Shown here: in pieces, positions 8,026 through 15,372 of the stretch
How positions within the stretch are numbered: position 1 is the first letter of the stretch
Layout of the letters: every line of letters begins with the position of its first letter
Assembly: GCA_041744375.1 (NCBI GenBank)
Contig: JBGTLA010000139.1
Span: forward strand, 1 to 64,000
Source of the DNA: JBGTLA01 sp041744375
Lineage (GTDB): Bacteria; Actinomycetota; Acidimicrobiia; Spongiisociales; ZC4RG35
Length of the DNA stretch: 64,000 nt
Direction: 5' to 3'
Program-made: the position numbers and the translations under genes
The notes under the pieces: model-generated
What the model was told of the DNA's origin: nothing
What the model saw: only the letters and a program-made list of their open reading frames with translations
Database searches by the model: none

Positions 8026-8487
8026 ATGACGACCATCAAGGAACAACTGGCCTCTGAGCTCAAAGACGCCATGAAGTCGGGTGACACGCTGCGGCGAGAC
8101 GCCATCAGGCAGATCGAGACCGAGGTGCGAACCGTCACGAGCCAACCCGGCGTGGGGGAGGCGACCGACGAGGTGTACGAAGTTGTCATCGGCGCCTACG
8201 TCAAGAAGATGGCGAAAGCCACTCAGGAATACCGCCAGCTGGGAGAGCGCGGCGAGCAGATGGCCGACAAGCTTGGTTTCGAGGTCGAGTACCTGTCGCG
8301 CTGGCTTCCGACCAAGCTCGGTGCCGGCGAGACCGCCAAACTCGTTCGTCAGACCATCGAGGACTTGCGAGTGGACGGTGACCCCAAGGCAGTCGGCCGG
8401 GTGGTCGGTGCGCTCATGAAGACACGCGACGACCTCGACGGAAACCTGGTCAACCAGATTGCCCGCCAGGAACTTGGCGTGACATGA
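8026..8487 (+). CDS. GatB/YqeY domain-containing protein
   Basis: A 153-residue stand-alone YqeY protein, all-helical, related to the tail domain of the tRNA amidotransferase subunit GatB. Family features are the ELKDAMKSGD opening, an RRDAIRQIE helix, the EYLSRWLPTKL segment in the centre and a C-terminal GALMK helix that would contact tRNA in GatB. The ATG at 8026 follows GGGAGGGGG. The biochemical role of free YqeY proteins is not established. The ligase gene begins 16 bases downstream. Confidence 0.9.
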   Translation: MTTIKEQLASELKDAMKSGDTLRRDAIRQIETEVRTVTSQPGVGEATDEVYEVVIGAYVKKMAKATQEYRQLGERGEQMADKLGFEVEYLSRWLPTKLGAGETAKLVRQTIEDLRVDGDPKAVGRVVGALMKTRDDLDGNLVNQIARQELGVT

Positions 8488-8503
8488 GCTCCGTCTGGCG
8501 CCT

Positions 8504-9427
8504 GTGCTCGGCGCCGTGAGCATCTCATACCTCCCGATGCTGGCGACTGCTTGGCCAGAGTCGTTCGATGACGACGATTGGTGGTTCGAGATCAAGTGGG
8601 ACGGATATCGATGTGTGGCCAGCGGTGACGGGCACCGGTCGACTCTCCGGAGCCGAAGGGGTCTCGATCTGGGAGGACGGTTCCCCGGGGTGGCGGCCCT
8701 CGCCATTCCGTCGGGCTGGGTCGTGGACGGCGAGGTCGTCGTCATGAGCTCCGAAGGCAGACCAGACTTCTCCCTTCTGCAGTCTGGGGACGGTCCCCAC
8801 ACTCTCGTGGTGTTCGACCTGCTCGAAGCCGACCGCCAGAGTGTTGTCGGCGAACCACTCGAGCGGAGACGAGAGCTACTCGCCCAGGCCGGCCTGCCCT
8901 CCGAGGTGGTCATATCCGACCAGATTCGGGGGACGGGACGAGCGTTCCACGAAGCCGCGGCAGCACTCGGCTTGGAAGGAACCGTCGCCAAGCGGGCCGG
9001 ATCGACGTACACCCCGGGCAAGCGGTCTCCCCACTGGCGCAAGATCGCCCATCGTCGACGTATCCGCACCGTCGTCGGAGGTTGGCTCCCCGGCGATGGC
9101 GGACGTTCGAAGACTTTCGGCTCCTTGTTGGTCGGGCTGTGGCGCGGAGACGGCCTCGCCTGGATCGGAGCGGTCGGGTCGGGATTCAGTGAGCTCCAAC
9201 TCGCTCCGCTCCGTACCGCCTTGAGTGAGCTCTCCCGCGATGTCCCTCCCTTCAGCGATACCAGGGGTATTCCGAGAGGAGCACGCTGGGTGGAGCCCGT
9301 GATGGTGGTCTCGGTCGAGTACAAGGAACTGACTCGGGACCGTCACCTGCGCGCTCCCGTCTTCAAGGGGATCGACGACGCACCTGCCTCCGCCGTCACC
9401 TGGGAGAGTGAGCTCGGCGCCGGCTGA
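8504..9427 (+). CDS. ATP-dependent DNA ligase, LigC/LigD-ligase type
   Basis: A 307-residue ligase with an adenylation domain followed by an OB fold. The nucleotidyl-lysine motif is KWDGYR at residues 31-36, motif III is VVDGEVV, motif IV is GLEGTVAKRAGS, and motif V includes HWRKIA. It has only the ligase module; the polymerase and phosphoesterase domains of full LigD are absent. With Ku facing it convergently, it is likely the ligase of non-homologous end joining. GTG at 8504 is used; a GTG at 8516 is equally possible, and neither has a ribosome-binding site. Confidence 0.9.
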   Translation: MLGAVSISYLPMLATAWPESFDDDDWWFEIKWDGYRCVASGDGHRSTLRSRRGLDLGGRFPGVAALAIPSGWVVDGEVVVMSSEGRPDFSLLQSGDGPHTLVVFDLLEADRQSVVGEPLERRRELLAQAGLPSEVVISDQIRGTGRAFHEAAAALGLEGTVAKRAGSTYTPGKRSPHWRKIAHRRRIRTVVGGWLPGDGGRSKTFGSLLVGLWRGDGLAWIGAVGSGFSELQLAPLRTALSELSRDVPPFSDTRGIPRGARWVEPVMVVSVEYKELTRDRHLRAPVFKGIDDAPASAVTWESELGAG

Positions 9428-9442
9428 AAGAGATCAGCCGGC
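9419..9442. terminator. Bidirectional hairpin containing both stop codons of ligase and Ku
   Basis: GCCGGCTGA (9419-9427) and TCAGCCGGC (9434-9442) form a perfect nine-base-pair stem with loop AAGAGA. The ligase TGA is in the left arm and the Ku stop (read on the minus strand) in the right arm. CTTCTTCTT follows on the plus strand. This is a compact shared terminator for the convergent pair. Confidence 0.7.
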
Positions 9443-10234
9443 CTTCTTCTTGGCCTCGTCGGAGGTCTTGGTCGCTTCGACGGAGGCCTTCAGCGCCTCG
9501 AGCAGATCGATGACCTTGGTCGGTTCAGGCGACTCGGGGGCGACTATCTCCTCGCCTGCCACCTTGCGCTGAGCAGCGGCCTCTATGTTCTCGCGTGTGG
9601 TGTCGACGTAGGCCTCGGACTCGAACGGGCGCGTCAGGTTCTCGATGAGTGACTCGGCCATGGTGATCTCCTCGTCGCGGACCTCGACCTCGCCGGCGAG
9701 CTCTTCGAACTCGGCGGCCCGGATCTCGTCCGGCCAGTGCATCGTCTCCATGACCAGCACCCCGTCTTTGGATCGCAGCGTGGCCAGGTGCTGTTTGTCA
9801 CGAAAAGCCACCTTGGCGATACCCACGACACCTTTCTCCTCGATTGCTTTTTGGAAGATGCGATATGCCTTGAGGCCCGTCTTCTCCGGAGCGAGGTAGT
9901 AAGACGACTTGTACATGATGGGGTCTATCTCGGCTTCGTCGACGAACTGGACGACGTCGACGAGCTTGCCACCGGCGTTGGGGCCGGCAGCCTCGAGCTC
10001 TTCGTCGGTGAAGACGACATAGCGGCCCTTCTCGAACTCGTAGCCTCGCACGATGTCGTCCCAGGACACCTCTTCGCCGTCGGCTTCGGCAACCCGCTTG
10101 TATCGAATGGGTGAGTGGTCGGTGGCGCGCAGCTGTTTGAAGCTGGGGCTCAGGTTCTCGGTAGCCGAGTAGAGCCCGACCGGGATCGAAACCAGGCCAA
10201 AGCTGATTGCGCCCTTCCAGATTGAACGAGGCAT
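9434..10234 (-). CDS. ku: Non-homologous end-joining protein Ku
   Basis: A 266-residue bacterial Ku homodimer subunit, which threads onto double-strand ends and recruits the ligase. The family opening is IWKGAISFGLVSIPVGLYSA, followed by the DxxP-rich beta-barrel and a YYLAPEK segment. The C-terminus is a short lysine-rich tail rather than a long extension. A TAGAAT box six bases upstream of the ATG at 10234 suggests a leaderless mRNA. It converges on the ligase gene, sharing a terminator hairpin. Confidence 0.95.
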   Translation of the reverse strand: MPRSIWKGAISFGLVSIPVGLYSATENLSPSFKQLRATDHSPIRYKRVAEADGEEVSWDDIVRGYEFEKGRYVVFTDEELEAAGPNAGGKLVDVVQFVDEAEIDPIMYKSSYYLAPEKTGLKAYRIFQKAIEEKGVVGIAKVAFRDKQHLATLRSKDGVLVMETMHWPDEIRAAEFEELAGEVEVRDEEITMAESLIENLTRPFESEAYVDTTRENIEAAAQRKVAGEEIVAPESPEPTKVIDLLEALKASVEATKTSDEAKKKAG

Positions 10235-10240
10235 CGTCGA

Positions 10241-10246
10241 ATTCTA
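10241..10246 (-). promoter_or_regulatory. TAGAAT -10 box, leaderless ku start
   Basis: On the minus strand TAGAAT, close to the TATAAT consensus, ends six bases before the ku ATG. No Shine-Dalgarno sequence is present in the interval. Confidence 0.55.
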
Positions 10247-10278
10247 CGACGTGTCGGCCCTTGTGCCACGCATGATTC

Positions 10279-11625
10279 TCAACGACCCAGTTCGATGAGG
10301 AGGGCCCCGAGGGCGTCGGTGTCGGCCTCTATGTCAATGATCTTTTCGGGCCCCGACAGCCGGGTGGCGAGTTCGGCCGGCAGTTCCGGCGCCCAACCGA
10401 TCGCCTCGGTCACGACTTCGTCGAACTTGGCCGGATGAGCAGTAGCGATCACGATGAGCGGATCGGCATCCGCCAGGTCGTTCGCCACGTCCCATGCCAC
10501 CGCCGTATGCGGGTCGATCACCACACCAGTCGTCTCGAACACTCTCCGAATCGTCTCCACGACCTCGAGATCGGGCCGCCACGCCGCCGAGAAGTCCGCG
10601 CGCAAACGCTCAGCGATCGTCGCGTCGAGGTGGAGGGTTCCCGTTCGGGCGAGCTGGGCCTGGATCTCGCGAATGACGGTGCTGTCGCCATCGACCACCT
10701 CGAACAGGTAGCGCTCGAGGTTGGAAGGGAGCTGGATGTCCATCGCCGGTGCCACCGTGGAGGTGACCTCGCTCACCTGAAGTCGACCGGTCGAGATGAG
10801 GTCGGTCAGGCCGTGGTTGGCGTTGTTGGCCACCGTCAGGCCGGCGATGGCAACGCCCATACGCCGGGCGAGGTGACCCGACAGCACGTTCCCGAAGTTC
10901 CCGGTGGGAACGACGAAATGGGCGGGCCGTTCTAGTTGGGCGGTGGCGTGGGCGTAATAGGCGGCCTGGAGCATGATGCGGGCCCAGTTGATCGAGTTCA
11001 CCGCCGCCAGTCGCCCGTCGGGGTGGCGGGCGAAGGCGTCCTTCACCATTCTCTGGCAGTCATCGAACGTTCCAGCCACGGCCACGGCGTGGACGTTGGC
11101 GTCGGTCACGGTGGTCATCTGGCGGCGCTGCACCTCCGTCACTCCCTCGACGGGGTAGAGGATCACCACGTCCACGCTCGGTAGGCCCCGGCATGCCTCA
11201 ATGGCGGCGGCGCCAGTGTCACCGCTGGTGGCGCCCAAGATGACGATCCTCTCATCCCGGCGCTCCATCACGCGTCCGAAAAGAGCACCCACCAACTGCA
11301 GGGCATAGTCCTTGAATGACAGCGTCGGGCCCCAAAAGAGCTCGAGGACGAACCTGTCTCCGATGCGACGCAGCGGGGCGACCTCGGGGTGTGCGAAACG
11401 TCCGTAGACCTTCGCCGACAGGTCATCGAGTTCGGAGGCGACCGGGTCGGGCTCGATGAACAGGCGTGCAACCGCGGCTGCCGTGGCAGCGTACGGTCCT
11501 TCGACGGGGGGGAGGCGGGGTGACGTCTCGGGCACGTAGAGTCCGCCATCGGGGGCGAGGCCCTCCAAGAGGACGTCGGAGAAGGACCGTTGTGCCGACC
11601 CTCCTCGGGTCGACCGGTACTGCAT
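10279..11625 (-). CDS. thrC: Threonine synthase
   Basis: A 448-residue PLP enzyme that converts O-phosphohomoserine to threonine. The N-terminus (YRSTRGG, DGGLYVPE) is that of the longer threonine synthase class, the PLP lysine is Lys105 in LSFKDYALQL, and the phosphate-binding GATSGDTGAAA loop follows. The ATG at 11625 shares one base with the stop of hom (TGATG), which fixes the start; upstream reading lies inside hom. hom-thrC is the usual threonine operon order, but a homoserine kinase gene is not adjacent. Confidence 0.96.
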   Translation of the reverse strand: MQYRSTRGGSAQRSFSDVLLEGLAPDGGLYVPETSPRLPPVEGPYAATAAAVARLFIEPDPVASELDDLSAKVYGRFAHPEVAPLRRIGDRFVLELFWGPTLSFKDYALQLVGALFGRVMERRDERIVILGATSGDTGAAAIEACRGLPSVDVVILYPVEGVTEVQRRQMTTVTDANVHAVAVAGTFDDCQRMVKDAFARHPDGRLAAVNSINWARIMLQAAYYAHATAQLERPAHFVVPTGNFGNVLSGHLARRMGVAIAGLTVANNANHGLTDLISTGRLQVSEVTSTVAPAMDIQLPSNLERYLFEVVDGDSTVIREIQAQLARTGTLHLDATIAERLRADFSAAWRPDLEVVETIRRVFETTGVVIDPHTAVAWDVANDLADADPLIVIATAHPAKFDEVVTEAIGWAPELPAELATRLSGPEKIIDIEADTDALGALLIELGR

Positions 11626-12902
11626 CAGCCGGAATCCCCAACAACTCTGATCACCGCCGCCACCTGGCGGACCGCTTTGATGCGGTTCAGTTCTTCTTGT
11701 GCCCTGCGATGGGAAGCCTCGGGGGCACCATGGGTGATCAGCAGGAGCGTGGCGCTTTCGCCGCGACCTTCCTGCCACACCGAGCGGATCGACACCCCGG
11801 CGGCGCCGAAAGTCCCTGCCACCGCCGCCAGCACCCCCGGGGCGTCCTCCACTTCCAACCTCACATAGTGCTGGGTCTCGACAAGCCCGAAGTCGAGTAT
11901 CTCACCGGACCCGATCTTGACGCGGGGAGCGACCGGCGTGTTCGCCAGCCACTCACGGGCGGCGGTGATCACATCGCCCAAGACCGCGGTGGCGGTTGGC
12001 GTCCCTCCGGCGCCCGGTCCCGAGAACAACAGCTCGCCCACCGCCGGCCCCTCCACGAACACCGCGTTCTGGGGACCGCGAATGGCGGCCAAGGGATGGT
12101 CGCGAGGAACGAGCGAGGGGTGGACACGAACGGCCACACCCTCGGGAGTTGCCTGGGCGATCCCCAAGAGCTTGACCACGTAACCGAGCCTGGCGGCGAA
12201 CTCGATGTCGGTGGATTCGATGGACTCGATGCCTTCACAATGGACCCGCTCGACATCGACCCAGACTCCGAAAGCGAGCCCCGCCAGAATGGCGGACTTG
12301 GCGGCGGCATCGGCTCCTGACACGTCGGCGCTCGGGTCCGCTTCGGCATACCCGAGCGCTTGCGCCTCGGCCAGCACCTCGGCGTAGGAAGCTCCGTTGT
12401 CGGACATCTCGCTGAGGATGAAGTTGGTGGTTCCGTTGACGATCCCCATCACCGAGGTGAGGCGCTCACCGGCCAGCGACTCAGACAGGGGGCGAATGAT
12501 GGGGATCCCCCCGCCCACCGCCGCCTCGAACAGCAGTGACACCCCCTTGTCGGCAGCGCGCTCGAACAGAGCCGGCCCGTCGGAGGCCACCAGCTGTTTG
12601 TTGGCGGTAACCACGGGCTTTCCCGCTTCCAAGGCGGCCATGACCAGGGCGCGCGCCGGCTCCATGCCTCCCATCAACTCGACGACGAGCTTGACGTCGG
12701 GGTCGTCGACGACGTCGAAGGCCCGGTCAGTTGCATACCCCTCCGGGAACGGGCGTGGTTTATCGAGGTCTCGCACTGCCACCTTCACCAAGACCAGGTC
12801 CAGACCGGTCTTGGCCGTTATGGTCTCGCGTTCGGTCAGCAGTTTGTGGGCGAGGCTGCCCCCCACCACGCCGCCACCGAGGATCCCGATTCCGACACGC
12901 AT
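11625..12902 (-). CDS. hom: Homoserine dehydrogenase with C-terminal ACT domain
   Basis: A 425-residue NAD(P)-dependent enzyme converting aspartate semialdehyde to homoserine, the branch point to threonine and methionine. The Rossmann motif GILGGGVVGG is at residues 5-14, the NGTTNFILSEM signature in the middle, and residues from about 345 form an ACT domain, the usual site of threonine feedback inhibition. The ATG at 12902 is chosen because TACCGT ends eight bases upstream; a TTG three codons earlier is possible. It is divergent from tRNA-Arg. Confidence 0.96.
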   Translation of the reverse strand: MRVGIGILGGGVVGGSLAHKLLTERETITAKTGLDLVLVKVAVRDLDKPRPFPEGYATDRAFDVVDDPDVKLVVELMGGMEPARALVMAALEAGKPVVTANKQLVASDGPALFERAADKGVSLLFEAAVGGGIPIIRPLSESLAGERLTSVMGIVNGTTNFILSEMSDNGASYAEVLAEAQALGYAEADPSADVSGADAAAKSAILAGLAFGVWVDVERVHCEGIESIESTDIEFAARLGYVVKLLGIAQATPEGVAVRVHPSLVPRDHPLAAIRGPQNAVFVEGPAVGELLFSGPGAGGTPTATAVLGDVITAAREWLANTPVAPRVKIGSGEILDFGLVETQHYVRLEVEDAPGVLAAVAGTFGAAGVSIRSVWQEGRGESATLLLITHGAPEASHRRAQEELNRIKAVRQVAAVIRVVGDSG

Positions 12903-12910
12903 GGCGGGCA

Positions 12911-12916
12911 ACGGTA
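12911..12916 (-). promoter_or_regulatory. TACCGT -10-like box, leaderless hom start
   Basis: Read on the minus strand, TACCGT ends eight bases before the hom ATG; no ribosome-binding site is visible in between. Confidence 0.45.
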
Positions 12917-12943
12917 GTGGCTCCGGTACACTCCCAGTTCCCC

Positions 12944-13015
12944 GCCCCCGTAGCTCAGGGGATAGAGCACTGGTCTCCGGAACCAGGTGCGCAGGTTCGA
13001 GTCCTGCCGGGGGCG
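12944..13015 (+). tRNA. tRNA-Arg (anticodon CCG)
   Basis: A 72-base cloverleaf. The acceptor stem GCCCCCG (12944-12950) pairs with CGGGGGC (13008-13014). The anticodon stem CTGGT/ACCAG encloses CTCCGGA, giving anticodon CCG at 12977-12979. The T arm contains GGTTCGAGTCC. The discriminator is G13015 and no CCA is encoded. It reads CGG arginine codons. Confidence 0.95.
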
Positions 13016-13048
13016 CCGTGTTGATTTCCCGGCTGGCTGCGCCGCCGG

Positions 13049-13066
13049 CGGGGGGACGACCCCCCG
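13049..13066 (+). terminator. GC-rich hairpin after tRNA-Arg
   Basis: CGGGGGG (13049-13055) and CCCCCCG (13060-13066) form a seven-base-pair stem around ACGA, about 34 bases after the tRNA. It may end tRNA transcription. The core resembles the 38-bp hairpin units at 60386-60664 (G-run, CGA loop, C-run, GAC, C-run). Confidence 0.45.
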
Positions 13067-13164
13067 GACCCCCCGAGGGCCGCTACCGCTCCGTCTGCTC
13101 GGGCGCCGTGGGGGAACGAGGCTCTGTCGACTGCCGGAACCAGGTGCGCCTCCGTGCGGACCCT

Positions 13165-13896
13165 TCATTCTTCGCAGTACGCGACCCCTCCAAAGTGCCA
13201 CCCGTCGCGACCGTCTGGTCGATACCCGATGATGGCCACGATCTCTCCCCTGCGGACGAGCCTTACGCTCGCGGAGGCCTCTGGATATCCGGCTCTCTCC
13301 ACGATGTCTCCTGGGCGGATGACTCCCAGTTCTCCCAGCTCGGCGGGGAGATCCCTGACCGCCAAGTCGACCAGGTCGCCCTTCTCCCCCTCGGGCATTG
13401 GTAGGTCCTCCAGGTCCCAGGGATAGTCGTTGTGCCAGCCGGTGTAGTGCTCGCAGGCCAGAGTGTCGTCGGTCCAGAGCCTGTCCATGTCAACTACCTC
13501 GAACCCCACCCATTCGTCGTCGCGCGGATACGGCCAGTAGGTCCCCCCGGCCTCCTCGAGCTCCTCGGGGGTCTCTGGCTTCCCCGGCCCGATACAGGCC
13601 ACCCTTGCCTCACCAGGGGGCACAATCTTGACGATCTCGGTCGTGCCGGGAGGGGCGATCTCGCTGCCATGCTGATAGACGAGCAGCATCCATTCCTCGG
13701 CTGTCGGGTTCTGCACTCGAAAGTGCACTCCGTCGCCCTGGGGTCGAATCGTAACAGGGTCAACTCGAGTTCCTCCGTGCTCGCACACCACGACAGCAAC
13801 GTCGACCAATGGGTCATCGACTGTCGTAACGCCCGCATCGCCACATCCGGCTACCAGAAGCAGGGATGCCAGTGCGAGCAGGAGAGTGGCTCTCAT
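13165..13896 (-). CDS. Putative lipoprotein of unknown function
   Basis: A 243-residue secreted protein. The start at 13896 gives a clean lipoprotein signal: basic MRA, a hydrophobic stretch and a LVAGC lipobox with Cys18. The mature part is rich in Glu, Asp and Pro, has several cysteines (including a near-terminal one), and a tryptophan-rich middle (TYWPYPRDDEW, YTGWHNDYPW). No family was recognised. Longer upstream starts would bury the signal peptide and overlap the divergent hydrolase gene, so they were not used. Confidence 0.65.
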   Translation of the reverse strand: MRATLLLALASLLLVAGCGDAGVTTVDDPLVDVAVVVCEHGGTRVDPVTIRPQGDGVHFRVQNPTAEEWMLLVYQHGSEIAPPGTTEIVKIVPPGEARVACIGPGKPETPEELEEAGGTYWPYPRDDEWVGFEVVDMDRLWTDDTLACEHYTGWHNDYPWDLEDLPMPEGEKGDLVDLAVRDLPAELGELGVIRPGDIVERAGYPEASASVRLVRRGEIVAIIGYRPDGRDGWHFGGVAYCEE

Positions 13897-13992
13897 GGCA
13901 ATGTGACGTGCCTGAGGCTTTCGGGGTTCCTTTGGTCTCAGCCAGATGGGCATCACAGGATAGGGTTCCTCGTTCACCGTCACCGAGCCATG

Positions 13993-13998
13993 TACCGT
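13993..13998 (+). promoter_or_regulatory. TACCGT -10-like box, leaderless hydrolase start
   Basis: TACCGT ends seven bases before the ATG at 14006. This favours 14006 over the GTG at 13997, which would lie within the box. Confidence 0.45.
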
Positions 13999-14005
13999 GC
14001 CCGGG

Positions 14006-15163
14006 ATGCGCGGATTCCTGCAATGGGTCGGGGCTCTGATCATTGTCTTGACGTTGCTCTTCTACGGCGCCGGCGGGTGGTACTTCTCCAACGAATTGAT
14101 CGCCGATGCCTTCGAGGTGTCGGTCTCCGACGCGGGAGACAACTTGCGAGTGGTCGGTTTGACCGGCTCGGCGATCGAGCTCGAGGAGGCCACCGGCACC
14201 GACTCTGACCTCGAGCGGGACGGTGAGTACGGCCTGAGGTGGGAGGGCGGCTATGCCAGGGTGGGGGAGATCCTGGCGAGCGGGAGCACGGTCACCCGCA
14301 CCTTCTCGGCCAGGTTCGGCGCTGAGCCGGGGCTCGGGCAACTGGTGGCGGTCGACGCTGTTGCCTATCCCGGCGATCCCTCCGAAGCTTTCGGTGCCGA
14401 CTGGGAGAACGTCGTCGTCGACTCGGCTCTGGGTGGAACGGAAGCGTGGCTCATCCACGGCTCGAACAACTTTTGGGTGATCCATGTGCACGGAAAAGGT
14501 GCGACCCGCTCCGAGGCGCTTCGGGCCGTCGGCCCGCTGATCGACGGCGGGTACCCCCAACTCGTGATCAGCTACCGCAACGATGAGGGAGGACCCCTCG
14601 ACCCGTCCGGCTACTACCAGTACGGTGCCACGGAATGGGAAGACCTGGCGGCAGCCGTCGATCTCAGCGTCGATCGGGGCGCTGAAGCCGTCGTCCTGTT
14701 CGGGTACTCCACCGGGGCTGCCATTTCACTCTCCTATCTCGAACGGGTACCCGAGGGGCCTGTGATCGGTGCCATCTTCGATGCCCCCAACATCGACTTC
14801 GCAGCCACCGTCGACTACAACGCCTCCCAGCGCACCCTTCCCTTCACCGACATCGTGGTGCCAGGATCTTTGGCCTGGGTGGCGCGCACCATCACCACCT
14901 TCCGAATAGGGGTTGATTGGTCGGCCATCGACTACGTCGAGCGAGCCGGCGACATTGCGGTTCCTGTCCTTGTCCTGCATGGGGACGAAGACTCCACCGT
15001 CCCGATCGAGAGCAGCCGCCGCTTCGCCTCCGCCTCCGCCCGTGTCGACCTCATCGAAGTGGCGGGCGCCGAGCACGTGCGGGCCTGGAATGTCGCCCCC
15101 GAGAAATACGAGGACACGATCGTCGATGCCATTGCCGCGCTGTTCCAGTCCGTCGACGGGTAG
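14006..15163 (+). CDS. Membrane-anchored alpha/beta hydrolase
   Basis: A 385-residue protein with an N-terminal transmembrane anchor (about residues 7-27), a beta-rich region of about 120 residues, then an alpha/beta hydrolase domain. The nucleophile elbow is GYSTGA, the acid is in HGDEDSTVP, and the histidine is in GAEHVRAW; HVHGKG precedes the nucleophile as an oxyanion-region signature. It resembles prolyl-oligopeptidase-like or S9-type serine hydrolases of unknown substrate, probably acting outside the membrane. The GTG at 13997 would add three residues but falls in the -10-like box. Confidence 0.82.
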   Translation: MRGFLQWVGALIIVLTLLFYGAGGWYFSNELIADAFEVSVSDAGDNLRVVGLTGSAIELEEATGTDSDLERDGEYGLRWEGGYARVGEILASGSTVTRTFSARFGAEPGLGQLVAVDAVAYPGDPSEAFGADWENVVVDSALGGTEAWLIHGSNNFWVIHVHGKGATRSEALRAVGPLIDGGYPQLVISYRNDEGGPLDPSGYYQYGATEWEDLAAAVDLSVDRGAEAVVLFGYSTGAAISLSYLERVPEGPVIGAIFDAPNIDFAATVDYNASQRTLPFTDIVVPGSLAWVARTITTFRIGVDWSAIDYVERAGDIAVPVLVLHGDEDSTVPIESSRRFASASARVDLIEVAGAEHVRAWNVAPEKYEDTIVDAIAALFQSVDG

Positions 15164-15231
15164 CATGGCGCAGCGGAAGCGGGGAAACGGGTCGGTCCAT
15201 CGACTGATATGGGCATGGTCCTTTTGGTCCT

Positions 15232-15260
15232 TTGTCACATCGGTTGAGTCGGGTTATGAT
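15232..15260 (+). promoter_or_regulatory. Sigma-70-type promoter of rho
   Basis: TTGTCA (15232-15237) and TATGAT (15255-15260) are separated by 17 bases, each one mismatch from the consensus. It implies a leader of roughly 105 bases before the rho ATG at 15373, room for the transcript-level self-control known for rho genes in other bacteria. No obvious attenuator hairpin was seen. Confidence 0.65.
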
Positions 15261-15372
15261 TGGTGCACTGTCGGGGGTCCGCCCCGATGGGATCCACTCC
15301 CACCCCGCACATGCGCTGCGCCGGTCCAGGCCTAGTCGTCATTCCAGGGTTGGGTACACCACGAGGGTTCAC

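Noticed and set aside
13016..13164. Prophage or genomic-island attachment site at tRNA-Arg
   Set aside because: There are partial tRNA copies but no integrase, and the neighbouring genes are ordinary.
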